A stretch of DNA of 10,561 nt, from contig DLQI01000152.1 of the NCBI GenBank assembly GCA_002478745.1, positions 24,035 to 34,595 of the forward strand. Reading direction: 5' to 3'. Of the stretch, positions 1 through 7,450 are shown one piece after another (the stretch's first letter is position 1; each line of letters starts with the position of its first letter). A model generated the notes under the pieces. The model saw nothing but the letters and a program-made list of their open reading frames with translations. It did not search any database and had not been told where the DNA came from. A program made the position numbers and the translations under genes. Source of the DNA: Rhodobacteraceae bacterium UBA7436. Lineage in GTDB: Bacteria > Pseudomonadota > Alphaproteobacteria > Rhodobacterales > Rhodobacteraceae.

Positions 1-422
1 TTGCCTTGATCCCAACTGAGCCAATGTGGTGCTAGACGGCGTAGAGGGGTATGTTTTACCAAACGGTGAGCCGCGACAGAAGCTAACATTATGATGCAAA
101 ACAATGGTATCAGCATACGAACGTCACCCTGCGCGACAAACGGGGCAGCAACGGCGATAAATTTGCTGTCACCTGCACCCATTGCACCCGCTGCATTTAA
201 GATGATGCCGACCACCAATACGATGGCCAGTTGGGCGAGCCGCCATAGATAGGCGTCAAACGGCAGGGCAATCAAGCCAACGGCTATGAATACTGCGCCC
301 AAAGCGAGAACTGCCTGATTTGTGATGCGCATCTCGCGCATGTCCGTGAAAGCCACGTAAAGGCAGATTGGCAACACAAATGGCAGGAACCACAAGGCAG
401 AGTATGTTGTAATAGTCATCAT
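1..422 (-). CDS. cpaA: Prepilin peptidase, CpaA/TadV type (3' end outside window)
   Basis: An open frame starts at ATG 422-420 and reads 140 residues to the window edge without a stop, so the C-terminus is missing. It is a hydrophobic multi-pass protein. The two catalytic aspartates of type IV prepilin peptidases (A24 family) are present: Asp27 in 'AFTDMREMRITN', which matches the D-x5-I-x-N pattern, and Asp85 in 'GAGDSK', which matches GxGD. There is no cysteine-rich N-terminal methylase domain, as expected for the short TadV/CpaA form. The role by homology is removal of the leader peptide from Flp pilins (and TadE/F if present elsewhere) at the inner membrane. The start lies 3 nt after the stop of the upstream TPR gene, so translation is probably coupled. 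A second ATG follows at once (419-417), so the exact start is uncertain by one codon. Family call is firm. Confidence 0.93.
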   Translation of the reverse strand, partial: MMTITTYSALWFLPFVLPICLYVAFTDMREMRITNQAVLALGAVFIAVGLIALPFDAYLWRLAQLAIVLVVGIILNAAGAMGAGDSKFIAVAAPFVAQGDVRMLIPLFCIIMLASVAAHRLVKHTPLRRLAPHWLSWDQG

Positions 423-425
423 GGA

Positions 426-1289
426 TCAGCCGTTTTTGCTACTGTTGTCTAGCGCGTGTAACGAACGCACGGCCGCTTCAAAGTGTTGTGGATGCGTTTC
501 AATCGCATCGCGCAGCAGGCTTTTACCGGTTTCGACATCACCTTGTTTCACGGCGGACAGTGCCATCGTGTGTAACAGTTGCGCACGTTCAGTTTGATCC
601 ATTGGGATCACTGGCAAGGTATAGTTGCCTTGTGCGCTGCGGGCGAGGACGAGGTTGTTTTTTGCCGTGAATAATCCGGGGTCCTGTCGAACCGCATCGC
701 CAAACAATCGTTCGGCGGCTTTGAATTCGCCACGGCTCAGTTTCGAGTAACCCCAGTTGTTCATGACACTGCCAGGACGAGTTGTCAGGCCTGCAGCAGT
801 TTCGTAGAAACTGTCGGCTTTTTTCCACTCTTTGTTGCTGTCAGCGATGATTGCTTCAAGGCGGTAGCGTTTGAATGTTTCGTGTGTCGGGGGGACGGAG
901 TCTAGTGTCTTTTCTGCACCAGCCCAGTTGCCAGAACGAACCATTGCGTCGGCAAGATCAACTTTGTCGTCCAAAGTTGATTCATCCATTTTTACCACTT
1001 TACCAAATGCAATCTCTGCTTCGGTATAGCGTTTTGCGCGGACCAAGCTTACAGCCAAACCACGCTGAAAATCGATCCGTTTAGGGTCTTCCTTGACGGA
1101 ACGCTTGAAGTAATTCACCGCTTCATTTGGATCGGCAACGGTCAACATGACGTCAGTTAGGTTTGTCGCATCGACGACGTTTACGTCTTGAAATGCACGC
1201 TCAACGGTATCATCGGCGTTCTTTTCCGCACACGCAGAAAGAAACACCAGTCCAGCCAATGCTGTAGAAACGAAAATAGATTGGCGCAT
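426..1289 (-). CDS. TPR-repeat lipoprotein of the Tad locus (second TadD-like protein)
   Basis: A 287-residue protein with a lipoprotein signal: basic 'MRQ', a hydrophobic stretch at residues 5-19, and lipobox LSAC with the lipidated Cys20. The rest is helical with degenerate tetratricopeptide repeats, clearest around residues 75-100 ('GLAVSLVRAKRYTEAEIAFGK'), 108-130 and 174-203 ('NNWGYSKLSRGEFKAAERLF'), with a further helical pair near 236-265. TPR lipoproteins of this kind in Tad loci are thought to help assemble or localise the secretin complex; the precise job of this one is not known. A good ribosome site, AAGGACG, stands about 6 nt upstream of ATG 1289. It lies 30 nt after the preceding TPR gene and 3 nt before the prepilin peptidase, hence the same operon. 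It is distinct in sequence from its upstream TPR neighbour, so the pair is not a recent duplication. Confidence 0.88.
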   Translation of the reverse strand: MRQSIFVSTALAGLVFLSACAEKNADDTVERAFQDVNVVDATNLTDVMLTVADPNEAVNYFKRSVKEDPKRIDFQRGLAVSLVRAKRYTEAEIAFGKVVKMDESTLDDKVDLADAMVRSGNWAGAEKTLDSVPPTHETFKRYRLEAIIADSNKEWKKADSFYETAAGLTTRPGSVMNNWGYSKLSRGEFKAAERLFGDAVRQDPGLFTAKNNLVLARSAQGNYTLPVIPMDQTERAQLLHTMALSAVKQGDVETGKSLLRDAIETHPQHFEAAVRSLHALDNSSKNG

Positions 1290-1319
1290 TTTTGCGTCCT
1301 TTTTACTGCTCTGTCTCGG

Positions 1320-1892
1320 TCATGATGTTGCGCTGATTTGGTAGTCACTACCGCCGCGTCTCACCAATTTATATTTGTTATTTTTAGGATCAGTATACGC
1401 AGAATTTTCCGTTTTTGCGAGTGCTAAGAGCAAGTTGTCGCGAATTTGTGCGCTTTCACCGTTGTTAAGGGCAAATGCCTTACGAAAAACCTGAACGGCT
1501 TCGACGGTTTCACCTTGCTCCATCAGGACGACACCAAGGTTATTCCAGATCTCTGCATATGCGTCATCGCGCAAGGAAGCCCGCCTGAGCAATCTTTCCG
1601 CTTCGCCCAAACGACCTAGTCCAAGATTAGCCGTGCCAAAACCTGCAAGGATTTCTGCGTTGACCCCACCGTTGGCAAGGGCGGCTCTCGAGAATGAGCG
1701 TAGCGCCAATTCAAACTCGCCGGCCTCAAGCAAGCGATGACCAACATCGACGCCGTCGACAGCCTCTTTGCGCTGGTCAACTCCTGGTGCAAAAACGCCG
1801 TCTTTGGACGCAGAAATGCCGCCTGAAGAACAAGCGGCAAGTCCGATGGTTAAGGTTGCTGCGAGCATTGGCCGCCAGCGGTTGGTTTTCAT
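1320..1892 (-). CDS. tadD: TadD-type TPR lipoprotein
   Basis: A 190-residue protein with a lipoprotein signal peptide: 'MKTNRWR', a hydrophobic core, lipobox LAAC with Cys21, then a serine/glycine linker. Two to three TPR-type helical pairs follow: residues 47-73 ('GHRLLEAGEFELALRSFSRA'), about 80-107, and 113-146 with the signature 'EIWNNLGVVLMEQGETVEAV'. The C-terminal 40 residues are polar and probably unstructured. TadD proteins are TPR lipoproteins needed for Flp pilus assembly, probably at the outer membrane with the secretin; that role is by family, not shown here. The ATG lies 2 nt after the tadC stop codon, with a GGTGG run in the end of tadC as the only ribosome-site candidate, suggesting translational coupling. 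Two TPR lipoproteins follow tadC here; this one stands directly after tadC, so I give it the tadD name. Confidence 0.86.
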   Translation of the reverse strand: MKTNRWRPMLAATLTIGLAACSSGGISASKDGVFAPGVDQRKEAVDGVDVGHRLLEAGEFELALRSFSRAALANGGVNAEILAGFGTANLGLGRLGEAERLLRRASLRDDAYAEIWNNLGVVLMEQGETVEAVQVFRKAFALNNGESAQIRDNLLLALAKTENSAYTDPKNNKYKLVRRGGSDYQISATS

Positions 1893-1894
1893 GG

Positions 1895-2884
1895 CTATTG
1901 GCCACCCATATTATTCATCTTTGTAATGCCGTGGACGGAAGGACCAACAAGAATGATCAATAGAGGCGGCACTGTTAACATCATTGTGGCAAGGGTCATC
2001 TTCGTTGGCAACTTGTTTGCGGCCTCTTCCGCCCGCATTACGCGTTTGTCACGCATCTCGCCTGCATAAACCCGTAAAGCATCCGCAATTGATGTACCAA
2101 ATGCCGTTGATTGTACCAAAACGGTCACAAATGACGACACGTCTTGAACGCCGCAACGTTCGCCCATGTCATTGAGAACCGTTTCTTTGTCTTTACCAGC
2201 CTTCATTTCGTAGGCGACAACGTCGAATTCTTCCGCGAGGGCCGGATAAGAGGCATGTAGCTCTCTCGCGACACGAACAATGGACTGATCCAGTGGTTGC
2301 CCCGCTTCGACACAAACCAACATCATATCCAGACTGTCAGGAAAGCCCGAAGTGATTTCTTCTTTGCGCGCTTCGACGCGGCGGGTAATCCAGTATTGGG
2401 GGATATAGTAACCAATGCCACCAGGTCCAACTGTATACATGATCATTTTTTGGGTTGTGACTTCGGCACTATCAGCCGACAGAACCAAGCTAAAGCATAG
2501 CACACCACCGATTAGGCCCAGAATCCCCAATACCAACTGGGCAAAGTGGAAATATCGGACTGCATCTTTGGATTGATACCCCGCTTGACGCAGCTGAAGC
2601 TGGCGTTTGCCAAGTTCGGCAGTATCTTGTGGCTCCAAGAAACTGGCGAATTTATCCAGCTGTTGGTTATGTCCACCTTGGCGCAACTTCTCTCGGTGTT
2701 GGTTGTCTTCAGTTTTACCTGACGCCGCCCGCTTCAGCTTCTCCATTGGGTCTTCGGGTTGACGCAACATCATGACAACGGTCAAGGCGACCATGATTAG
2801 GCCCAATGCACCAGCAAGGATGATTGGCCCAATTGGACCTAACAGGTCCAGTATTGCCAAGTTGATCGTGCTGAGGGTTTCCAT
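1895..2884 (-). CDS. tadC: Tad inner-membrane platform protein TadC
   Basis: A 329-residue membrane protein of the T2SS-F (GspF-like) family. Predicted membrane segments lie near residues 17-40, 112-136, 146-166 and 297-317. The cytoplasmic T2SF domain spans about residues 178-305, with typical features such as 'GFPDSLDMMLVCVEAGQPLDQSI' at the start of the first helical bundle and 'ADALRVYAGEMRDKRVMRAEE' before the last membrane segment. TadC and TadB form the inner-membrane platform on which the CpaF ATPase acts. The start at 2884 is backed by an AAGGA ribosome site that overlaps the stop codon of tadB (TAAGGAAA). The gap from tadB is 11 nt and that to the next gene 2 nt. Length and topology are normal for the family. 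Nothing unusual seen. Confidence 0.94.
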   Translation of the reverse strand: METLSTINLAILDLLGPIGPIILAGALGLIMVALTVVMMLRQPEDPMEKLKRAASGKTEDNQHREKLRQGGHNQQLDKFASFLEPQDTAELGKRQLQLRQAGYQSKDAVRYFHFAQLVLGILGLIGGVLCFSLVLSADSAEVTTQKMIMYTVGPGGIGYYIPQYWITRRVEARKEEITSGFPDSLDMMLVCVEAGQPLDQSIVRVARELHASYPALAEEFDVVAYEMKAGKDKETVLNDMGERCGVQDVSSFVTVLVQSTAFGTSIADALRVYAGEMRDKRVMRAEEAANKLPTKMTLATMMLTVPPLLIILVGPSVHGITKMNNMGGQ

Positions 2885-2895
2885 ATTCTGTTTCC

Positions 2896-3858
2896 TTAGA
2901 CTTTGATATTGGTCAGCATGCGCATGACGAAAAGGTTGACGCCCAAGAACATGCCCACAGCTATACAGGCAGGAATGAAGACTTCGGATTCACAGACTTC
3001 ATCATAGTAGTGTGGATCGCCAAGATTGATCACAACCAGTGCGACAAGTGGGAAGGCGGATAGGAATTTACCTGACCATTTCGCCTCAGCTGTGATAGCT
3101 TTGACGCGACGAAATAGGCGGAAGCGGGCACGTATAACTTGTGCGAGGCCAGCCAAAATTTTAGCCAAGTTACCACCAGCCTGCTGTTGAATCGTTACGG
3201 CCACAGCCAAAAATCGCATGTCTTGCATGTCCAGTCGCTCGGCCATGTCTTTCAAAGCCTCACCAACATCCCGTCCATACGCCGCTTCGTCCGCGATCAC
3301 ACCAAACTCGGTTCCAAGCGGGTCTTGCACCTCTTTGGCAACGATCTGTACCGCGGATGCAAATGGATGCCCTACCTTCAAAGAACGTACCATCAGCTCA
3401 ACAGCGTCAGGCAGCTGTTCTTCGATCATGGACATACGTTTATTGGCCTTGGACGAAATCCAGAAAAAAACTGCACCAACGCCGATGACGATGGATATGA
3501 CAATCCTGACTGGCGTCTCAGTTTCTGTACCGACGCTTAAGCCAATAAATGCCACCGTGCTTAGACCGCCCATAACCATCAAAAGTTGCTGCGGCGTGAA
3601 AGCAATGGCTGCTTTCTGCGCTTTTGCAGCTAACAAAGAGTATAGTGGAATGCTTTTCGCGCTCATATGCTGACGCATTTCTTTGCGCAGCTGGTCTAAA
3701 ACTTCTTCGCGGCGGCCACCCTTGTTCAACATTTCTAGTCGGTGATTGACGCGACTGTTCATGCTGATGGATTTACCGAATGCCACCAGATACAGGCCTT
3801 CGACCAGCACAAGCACGCCGATAAAGATCAGGCCATAGATAATTGGTTCTGCACTCAT
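2896..3858 (-). CDS. tadB: Tad inner-membrane platform protein TadB
   Basis: A 320-residue polytopic membrane protein. The N-terminal segment at residues 5-27 is followed by a polar stretch with 'MNSRVNHRLEMLNKGGRREEVL', typical of TadB, then membrane segments near 92-110 and 117-134. The T2SS-F domain spans about 145-275 ('EEQLPDAVELMVRSLKVGHP', 'QQQAGGNLAKILAGLAQVIR'), and two membrane segments close the protein near 263-280 and 292-315. It pairs with TadC as the pilus assembly platform in the cytoplasmic membrane. The start at 3858 has a clear AGGAG about 8 nt upstream. It lies 21 nt after cpaF. Length and domain order match known TadB proteins. It is distinguished from TadC by order and by the R-V-N-x-R N-terminal region. 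Confidence 0.94.
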   Translation of the reverse strand: MSAEPIIYGLIFIGVLVLVEGLYLVAFGKSISMNSRVNHRLEMLNKGGRREEVLDQLRKEMRQHMSAKSIPLYSLLAAKAQKAAIAFTPQQLLMVMGGLSTVAFIGLSVGTETETPVRIVISIVIGVGAVFFWISSKANKRMSMIEEQLPDAVELMVRSLKVGHPFASAVQIVAKEVQDPLGTEFGVIADEAAYGRDVGEALKDMAERLDMQDMRFLAVAVTIQQQAGGNLAKILAGLAQVIRARFRLFRRVKAITAEAKWSGKFLSAFPLVALVVINLGDPHYYDEVCESEVFIPACIAVGMFLGVNLFVMRMLTNIKV

Positions 3859-3879
3859 GTCAGTCTCTCCTAAATGGCA

Positions 3880-5322
3880 TTATTGGGCTGCAACGGGTTC
3901 GTAAATTGCCGCAGGTAGATCATAGCCCCACATGCGGAAACGTTCGGCATAGTGGCTGCGGACACCGGTAGCAGTGAAATGGCCGATAATTTTGTTGTCT
4001 GGCGTTAAGCCAACTCGTTGATAGCGGAGGATTTCTTGCATCGAGATAACGTCGCCCTCCATCCCGGTAATCTCGGTGATGGATGTCATGCGACGTGAAC
4101 CGTCTTGAAGGCGAGAAGCCTGAACGATCAAGTTCACAGCCGATGAGATTTGCGAACGCACGGCTTTAAGTGGCATTTCGATACCTGCCATCGCGATCAT
4201 GTTCTCAAGACGTGAAACACCATCTCGTGCAGAGTTGGCGTGAATTGTGGTCATTGATCCGTCGTGGCCGGTGTTCATGGCTTGCAACATGTCGATAACT
4301 TCTTCGCCGCGGGTCTCACCGACGATAATACGGTCAGGTCGCATACGAAGGGCGTTTTTCAAACAATCTCGCGGGGAAACTTCCCCTTTCCCCTCAACAT
4401 TGGGCGGGCGGCTTTCCATCCGGCCAACATGGGTCTGTTGCAGCTGAAGCTCGGCGGTGTCTTCGATCGTTAGGATGCGTTCGTCGTTGTCAATGAACGA
4501 GGATAAAGCGTTAAGGGTGGTCGTTTTACCTGAGCCTGTACCGCCGGAAACGATAACATTCAGACGTGTAGCAACGGCGGCTTGAAGATAGGCCGCCATT
4601 TCTTCGGTAAAGGCGCCAAAATCGACAAGGTCGTCGATTCCCAGCTTGTCCTTCTTAAACTTACGAATGGAAACGAGGCTGCCGTCCACGGCCACCGGCG
4701 GAACCATAGCGTTGAAACGAGAACCGTCTTTAAGGCGCGCATCCACATAGGGATTGCTTTCGTCGACACGACGGCCAACAGCGGAAACGATCTTGTCGAT
4801 GATCCGCAAAAGATGGCGTTCGTCTTTAAACGTGATGTCGGTTAATTGCAGTTTACCAGCGCGCTCAACAAAAATCTGTTGTGGGCCGTTTACCAAGATA
4901 TCGTTCACACTATCGTCTTGCAGCAAGGTCTCAAGTGGACCAAGCCCTGTCACTTCGTCGTACAGTTCTTTGTTCAGGATTTGGCGATCTTCCCGGTTAA
5001 GGATGATGGCTTTCTCTTCCAGGAACTCGCTGGTGATTGCTTGGATCTCTTGACGTAACTCTGTTTCACTTGCGTTTTCTAGTGCTGCAAGGTTTAGGCT
5101 ATCCAATAAGACGCGGTGCAATTCTAGCTTAAGATCGCCAATGCGGTCCTTGCGCTTGCGTTCTTTATCCATTGGAACAACTTGTGCAGCCGCCGCAGGT
5201 GAAGCTTTACGTGCAACTTTTGCAGCCGCCTCTGGGGTTGCGACCTTGGCCAATTCAGTAACCTTGGAAGGTTGCGCTGCAGCTGGTGCTGTCGCTGATG
5301 GTTTTTTATATTTTGAAAACAT
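3880..5322 (-). CDS. cpaF: Tad pilus assembly ATPase CpaF/TadA
   Basis: A 480-residue cytoplasmic secretion ATPase of the VirB11/GspE superfamily that powers pilin polymerisation. Motifs in order: Walker A GGTGSGKTT at residues 260-268 (Lys266); Asp box 'TIEDTAELQL' at 285-294; Walker B region 'RPDRIIVGETRGEE' at 328-341 (Glu336); His box 'MTTIHANSARD' at 357-367 (His361). The N-terminal 50 residues are alanine/lysine/proline-rich, low complexity and probably disordered, followed by a charged helical domain at 51-130, as in other CpaF proteins. The start at 5322 gives the usual N-terminus; upstream there is only a weak GCGGGG site about 8 nt away, so translation may be coupled to cpaE, whose stop is 20 nt upstream. 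All catalytic residues are present, so the enzyme should be active. Confidence 0.97.
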   Translation of the reverse strand: MFSKYKKPSATAPAAAQPSKVTELAKVATPEAAAKVARKASPAAAAQVVPMDKERKRKDRIGDLKLELHRVLLDSLNLAALENASETELRQEIQAITSEFLEEKAIILNREDRQILNKELYDEVTGLGPLETLLQDDSVNDILVNGPQQIFVERAGKLQLTDITFKDERHLLRIIDKIVSAVGRRVDESNPYVDARLKDGSRFNAMVPPVAVDGSLVSIRKFKKDKLGIDDLVDFGAFTEEMAAYLQAAVATRLNVIVSGGTGSGKTTTLNALSSFIDNDERILTIEDTAELQLQQTHVGRMESRPPNVEGKGEVSPRDCLKNALRMRPDRIIVGETRGEEVIDMLQAMNTGHDGSMTTIHANSARDGVSRLENMIAMAGIEMPLKAVRSQISSAVNLIVQASRLQDGSRRMTSITEITGMEGDVISMQEILRYQRVGLTPDNKIIGHFTATGVRSHYAERFRMWGYDLPAAIYEPVAAQ

Positions 5323-5342
5323 CGTAAATGCCCCGCTATTGG

Positions 5343-6578
5343 TTAGGCCGCTTTGGCTTGATCGTCGTTAAGTTGGTGGATCGAGGCAGCCAGTTTGGCG
5401 ATCTCTTTACGCAACGGGTTCTTCGGGGCTGTCATTGCTAAAGGCAGGCCATGATCGCCGCCTTGAGAAACAGGCTTGCCACCGTCGGGCAGTTGTAGCT
5501 CAATTGAAATATCCAAGTTTTCCGACATCCGTTTGATCCGGGTCTTACCGCTAAGATCGGTAAACTTCGGGGCACGGTTCACTGCATAGCGCAGTTTCTC
5601 AACGGGCAGCTCTTCGGACTGAAGAGCACGCTTGAAACGGAGTGTGTTTTGGGCAGAACGCATGTCTAGCTCTAAGGTCGCGAAATAGACGTGCGCTTCT
5701 TGAAGGACAGTTTCTGACCATTGCACCAATGTTGATGGCATATCGATAACAACATAGTCGAAATGACTGCGTGCCATAGCAATTACGCGCCCAATATCTT
5801 CTGGTGAAATTAGATCGAGTGGCAGCATATCTGCTGGCGCAGTCAGGACTTCCATTTTGTCTTGATAGGTCAACAAAGACTGGGCGAAACTCTCTTCATC
5901 CATGCTTTCTGTATCAGACAGCATTTCATAAACTACATCACGACGCGGCAAGTCTAGGAAGGTCGAAACCGCACCAAACTGTAAGTCGAAATCCAGCAGG
6001 CAAACTGAAGGAGACGTGTCGCCAGCAACGGTAGCAAGCTCCCATGCTAGGTTTACGGCAAGTGTGGTCGCACCGGTTCCGCCAGCCAATCCATGAACTG
6101 CGAGAACAGCACCGTTTTTCTGTGAACCTGATTGCAAGATTGGTGCCGCTTGCTGTGTCACAACTGGAATTTCGGGTGCGCGAATGCGTTCGATCGCTTG
6201 TGCCAATTCGCCTTCTGGTAGCGGATAGGGGACAAACTCATCAGCCCCGTTGCGCAGCAATGAATGCAATGACGCTGGCGTTACGTCCTCGGCAATCAAA
6301 ATAACTTTGATATTGCGTTCTTTAGCGTGGGTGATGATCTCTGACATCAAGACAAGATTGTCTTCGTCTTCCTTGTCCATTGCCAATGCAAAGAATTCCA
6401 TCGCATCGGATTCTGGCTGTCTTAGAAAGGCCAATACCTCGCCAAAGCCTAGATCGCCCCAGCTTTCGCCAAGAACTGTTTCCATATCTTCAATCAATAA
6501 ATCGAAGTTCTGCACATCACGACTGATAGTGCAGGCTACAATTGGCGCGGTTTGTGGTTGTGGCATTACACTGCTCAT
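5343..6578 (-). CDS. cpaE: Pilus localisation protein CpaE/TadZ (receiver-like plus MinD/ParA-like domains)
   Basis: A 411-residue protein with two domains. Residues about 10-135 form a receiver-like fold ('KVILIAEDVTPASLHSLLRNGADEF'), of uncertain phosphorylation competence. Residues about 153-400 are a MinD/ParA-type ATPase domain with a P-loop at 163-172 (GLAGGTGATT), the Walker A' aspartates in 'LLDFDLQFG' (Asp196, Asp198), and Walker B 'YVVIDMPS' (Asp279). The P-loop has alanine at both positions where MinD proteins carry lysine (Ala165 and Ala170), so classical ATP hydrolysis is doubtful. Atypical P-loops are known in the TadZ family. CpaE proteins place the Tad machine at the cell pole; that role is by homology. 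ATG 6578 has AAGGAC about 10 nt upstream. A 202-bp structured leader separates it from the OmpA-family gene. Confidence 0.95.
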   Translation of the reverse strand: MSSVMPQPQTAPIVACTISRDVQNFDLLIEDMETVLGESWGDLGFGEVLAFLRQPESDAMEFFALAMDKEDEDNLVLMSEIITHAKERNIKVILIAEDVTPASLHSLLRNGADEFVPYPLPEGELAQAIERIRAPEIPVVTQQAAPILQSGSQKNGAVLAVHGLAGGTGATTLAVNLAWELATVAGDTSPSVCLLDFDLQFGAVSTFLDLPRRDVVYEMLSDTESMDEESFAQSLLTYQDKMEVLTAPADMLPLDLISPEDIGRVIAMARSHFDYVVIDMPSTLVQWSETVLQEAHVYFATLELDMRSAQNTLRFKRALQSEELPVEKLRYAVNRAPKFTDLSGKTRIKRMSENLDISIELQLPDGGKPVSQGGDHGLPLAMTAPKNPLRKEIAKLAASIHQLNDDQAKAA

Positions 6579-6780
6579 AGCCTAATCGTCCTTCATTAAA
6601 GACGAAGCAGATGAGCGGAATTATTCTCTTCTCATCTACGGTCGCCTATGCCGACCAAATCGGTCAGACATATTTGTCCTCTTGAAGAGAAGATCGCAGG
6701 GAAGTTGGGCAGGATTGGGGCTAAAAGTGTCCCATTGTTGGGTATATTAGGACGATGACCATTAAAATGAGGTCATTGTC
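6579..6780 (-). other. 202-bp structured leader between the OmpA-family gene and cpaE
   Basis: No gene of convincing size is present. Two inverted repeats stand out, one at each end (6748-6783 and 6607-6639, listed separately). Between them, a short frame from ATG 6671 to TAG 6636 encodes 11 residues (MSDRFGRHRRP) and has AGGAC about 5 nt upstream; its stop falls inside the arm of the second hairpin. An 8-bp alternative pairing exists between 6624-6631 and 6684-6691, which would compete with that hairpin. I found no promoter with both a good -35 and -10. The gap is unusual in an operon where the downstream genes are packed tightly, and points to post-transcriptional control or a promoter that I could not identify. 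Confidence 0.5.
6607..6639 (-). promoter_or_regulatory. Hairpin upstream of the cpaE ribosome site
   Basis: Nine-base arms at 6607-6615 and 6631-6639 pair completely in the minus-strand RNA (GUAGAUGAG with CUCAUCUGC, one G-U pair), with a 15-nt loop. The hairpin ends about 14 nt before the AAGGAC ribosome site of cpaE (6588-6593). No U-tract follows, so it is not a terminator; mRNA stabilisation, a processing site or modulation of cpaE translation are possible. Confidence 0.45.
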
Positions 6781-6783
6781 CTA
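6748..6783 (-). promoter_or_regulatory. Hairpin spanning the end of the OmpA-family gene
   Basis: Thirteen-base arms at 6748-6760 and 6771-6783 match at 12 positions around a 10-nt AT-rich loop. In the minus-strand RNA the odd position is an A-C mismatch; in a plus-strand RNA it would be a G-U pair. One arm contains the distal TAG stop of the OmpA-family frame (6781-6783). The downstream sequence on the minus strand is AUAUACCC, with no proper U-tract, so a classical intrinsic terminator is not supported. A partial terminator or 3'-end stabiliser is possible. Confidence 0.5.
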
Positions 6784-7434
6784 TCTTCTTCTGTTTGGTG
6801 TGAGCGTTGTGGCGACAACACCGCTGTTCACATAGTCACGGTAAATGATCTGAGCATATTTACCATCCAGCACGTTTTGGTGTGCTTTTACAAAACCGGT
6901 AACCTCAGTGACGGTGCGGCGGTTACGACGCTCGCGCCCATCGGTCACGATCAAAGGCTGTGTTTCCCCAAAAAACGCTACAGCTTCGAGGCGCGAACGG
7001 TTGATGCCCTAGGTTGTCAAATAATGGACAACGGCATTTGCACGCTGTTTGCCAAGGCCCTTGTTGTATCCAGAACCACCAACTGAATCGGTGTGGCCAT
7101 ACACCCGAAAATGAACTTCGGGGAACTGACGGATCCATTTGGCTTGTTCGTTTAATGTGTCGCGTGCACCCGCATCTAACGCTGCAGAATTGAAAGAAAA
7201 GTTGACCGTAGTCAGAACTTCGTTTGCAAATCTATTAGCTAAATCAAAGGTGTACTGACGTTCGCCAGTCTGAACCAACTGGTTGTTCAGGTTTGAGTTC
7301 CCGAAGGAACCAGTGTCAGCCAAGGCACCGGCTTCGCGGTAAAACTGAGTATACACAGCATCACTGCTGGGAGCACAGGCCGCAAGAGCGGTCAAGCTGA
7401 CCGACAAACCCGCGATGCATATTTTTTTGCGCAT
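6781..7434 (-). pseudogene. OmpA-family lipoprotein of the Tad locus, interrupted by an in-frame amber codon
   Basis: The frame starts at ATG 7434, 16 nt after the rcpA stop, with GCAGGTCAC as ribosome site. It opens with a lipoprotein signal, lipobox LAAC with Cys20. From about residue 72 an OmpA-C/peptidoglycan-binding domain follows: 'VNFSFNSAALDAGARDTLNE', 'VYGHTDSVGGSGYNKGLGKQ' with the ligand Asp116, and Arg131 in 'KQRANAVV'. After residue 141 a TAG stands at 7011-7009. The same frame then continues without a break for 75 codons to TAG 6781, and that part is plainly the rest of the domain: 'GINRSRLEAVAFFGETQPLI', 'GRERRNRRTVTEV' and a C-terminal tail. Uninterrupted, the protein would be about 217 residues. 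The truncated product keeps Asp116 and Arg131 but lacks the last strand and helix of the fold. Either a recent nonsense mutation, a sequence error or readthrough. Tad loci of related bacteria carry an OmpA-family gene at this place; an envelope anchoring role is inferred. Confidence 0.85.
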
Positions 7435-7450
7435 AGTGACCTGCATTTTA

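Noticed and set aside
3139..3673. Plus-strand frames of 133 and 151 residues inside tadB
   Set aside because: They are antisense to a well-supported gene, overlap each other, and show no domain or plausible translation start.
6579..6780. CtrA-type TTAA-N7-TTAA sites in the intergenic regions
   Set aside because: I looked in all four gaps; each TTAA half-site lacks a partner at the right distance.
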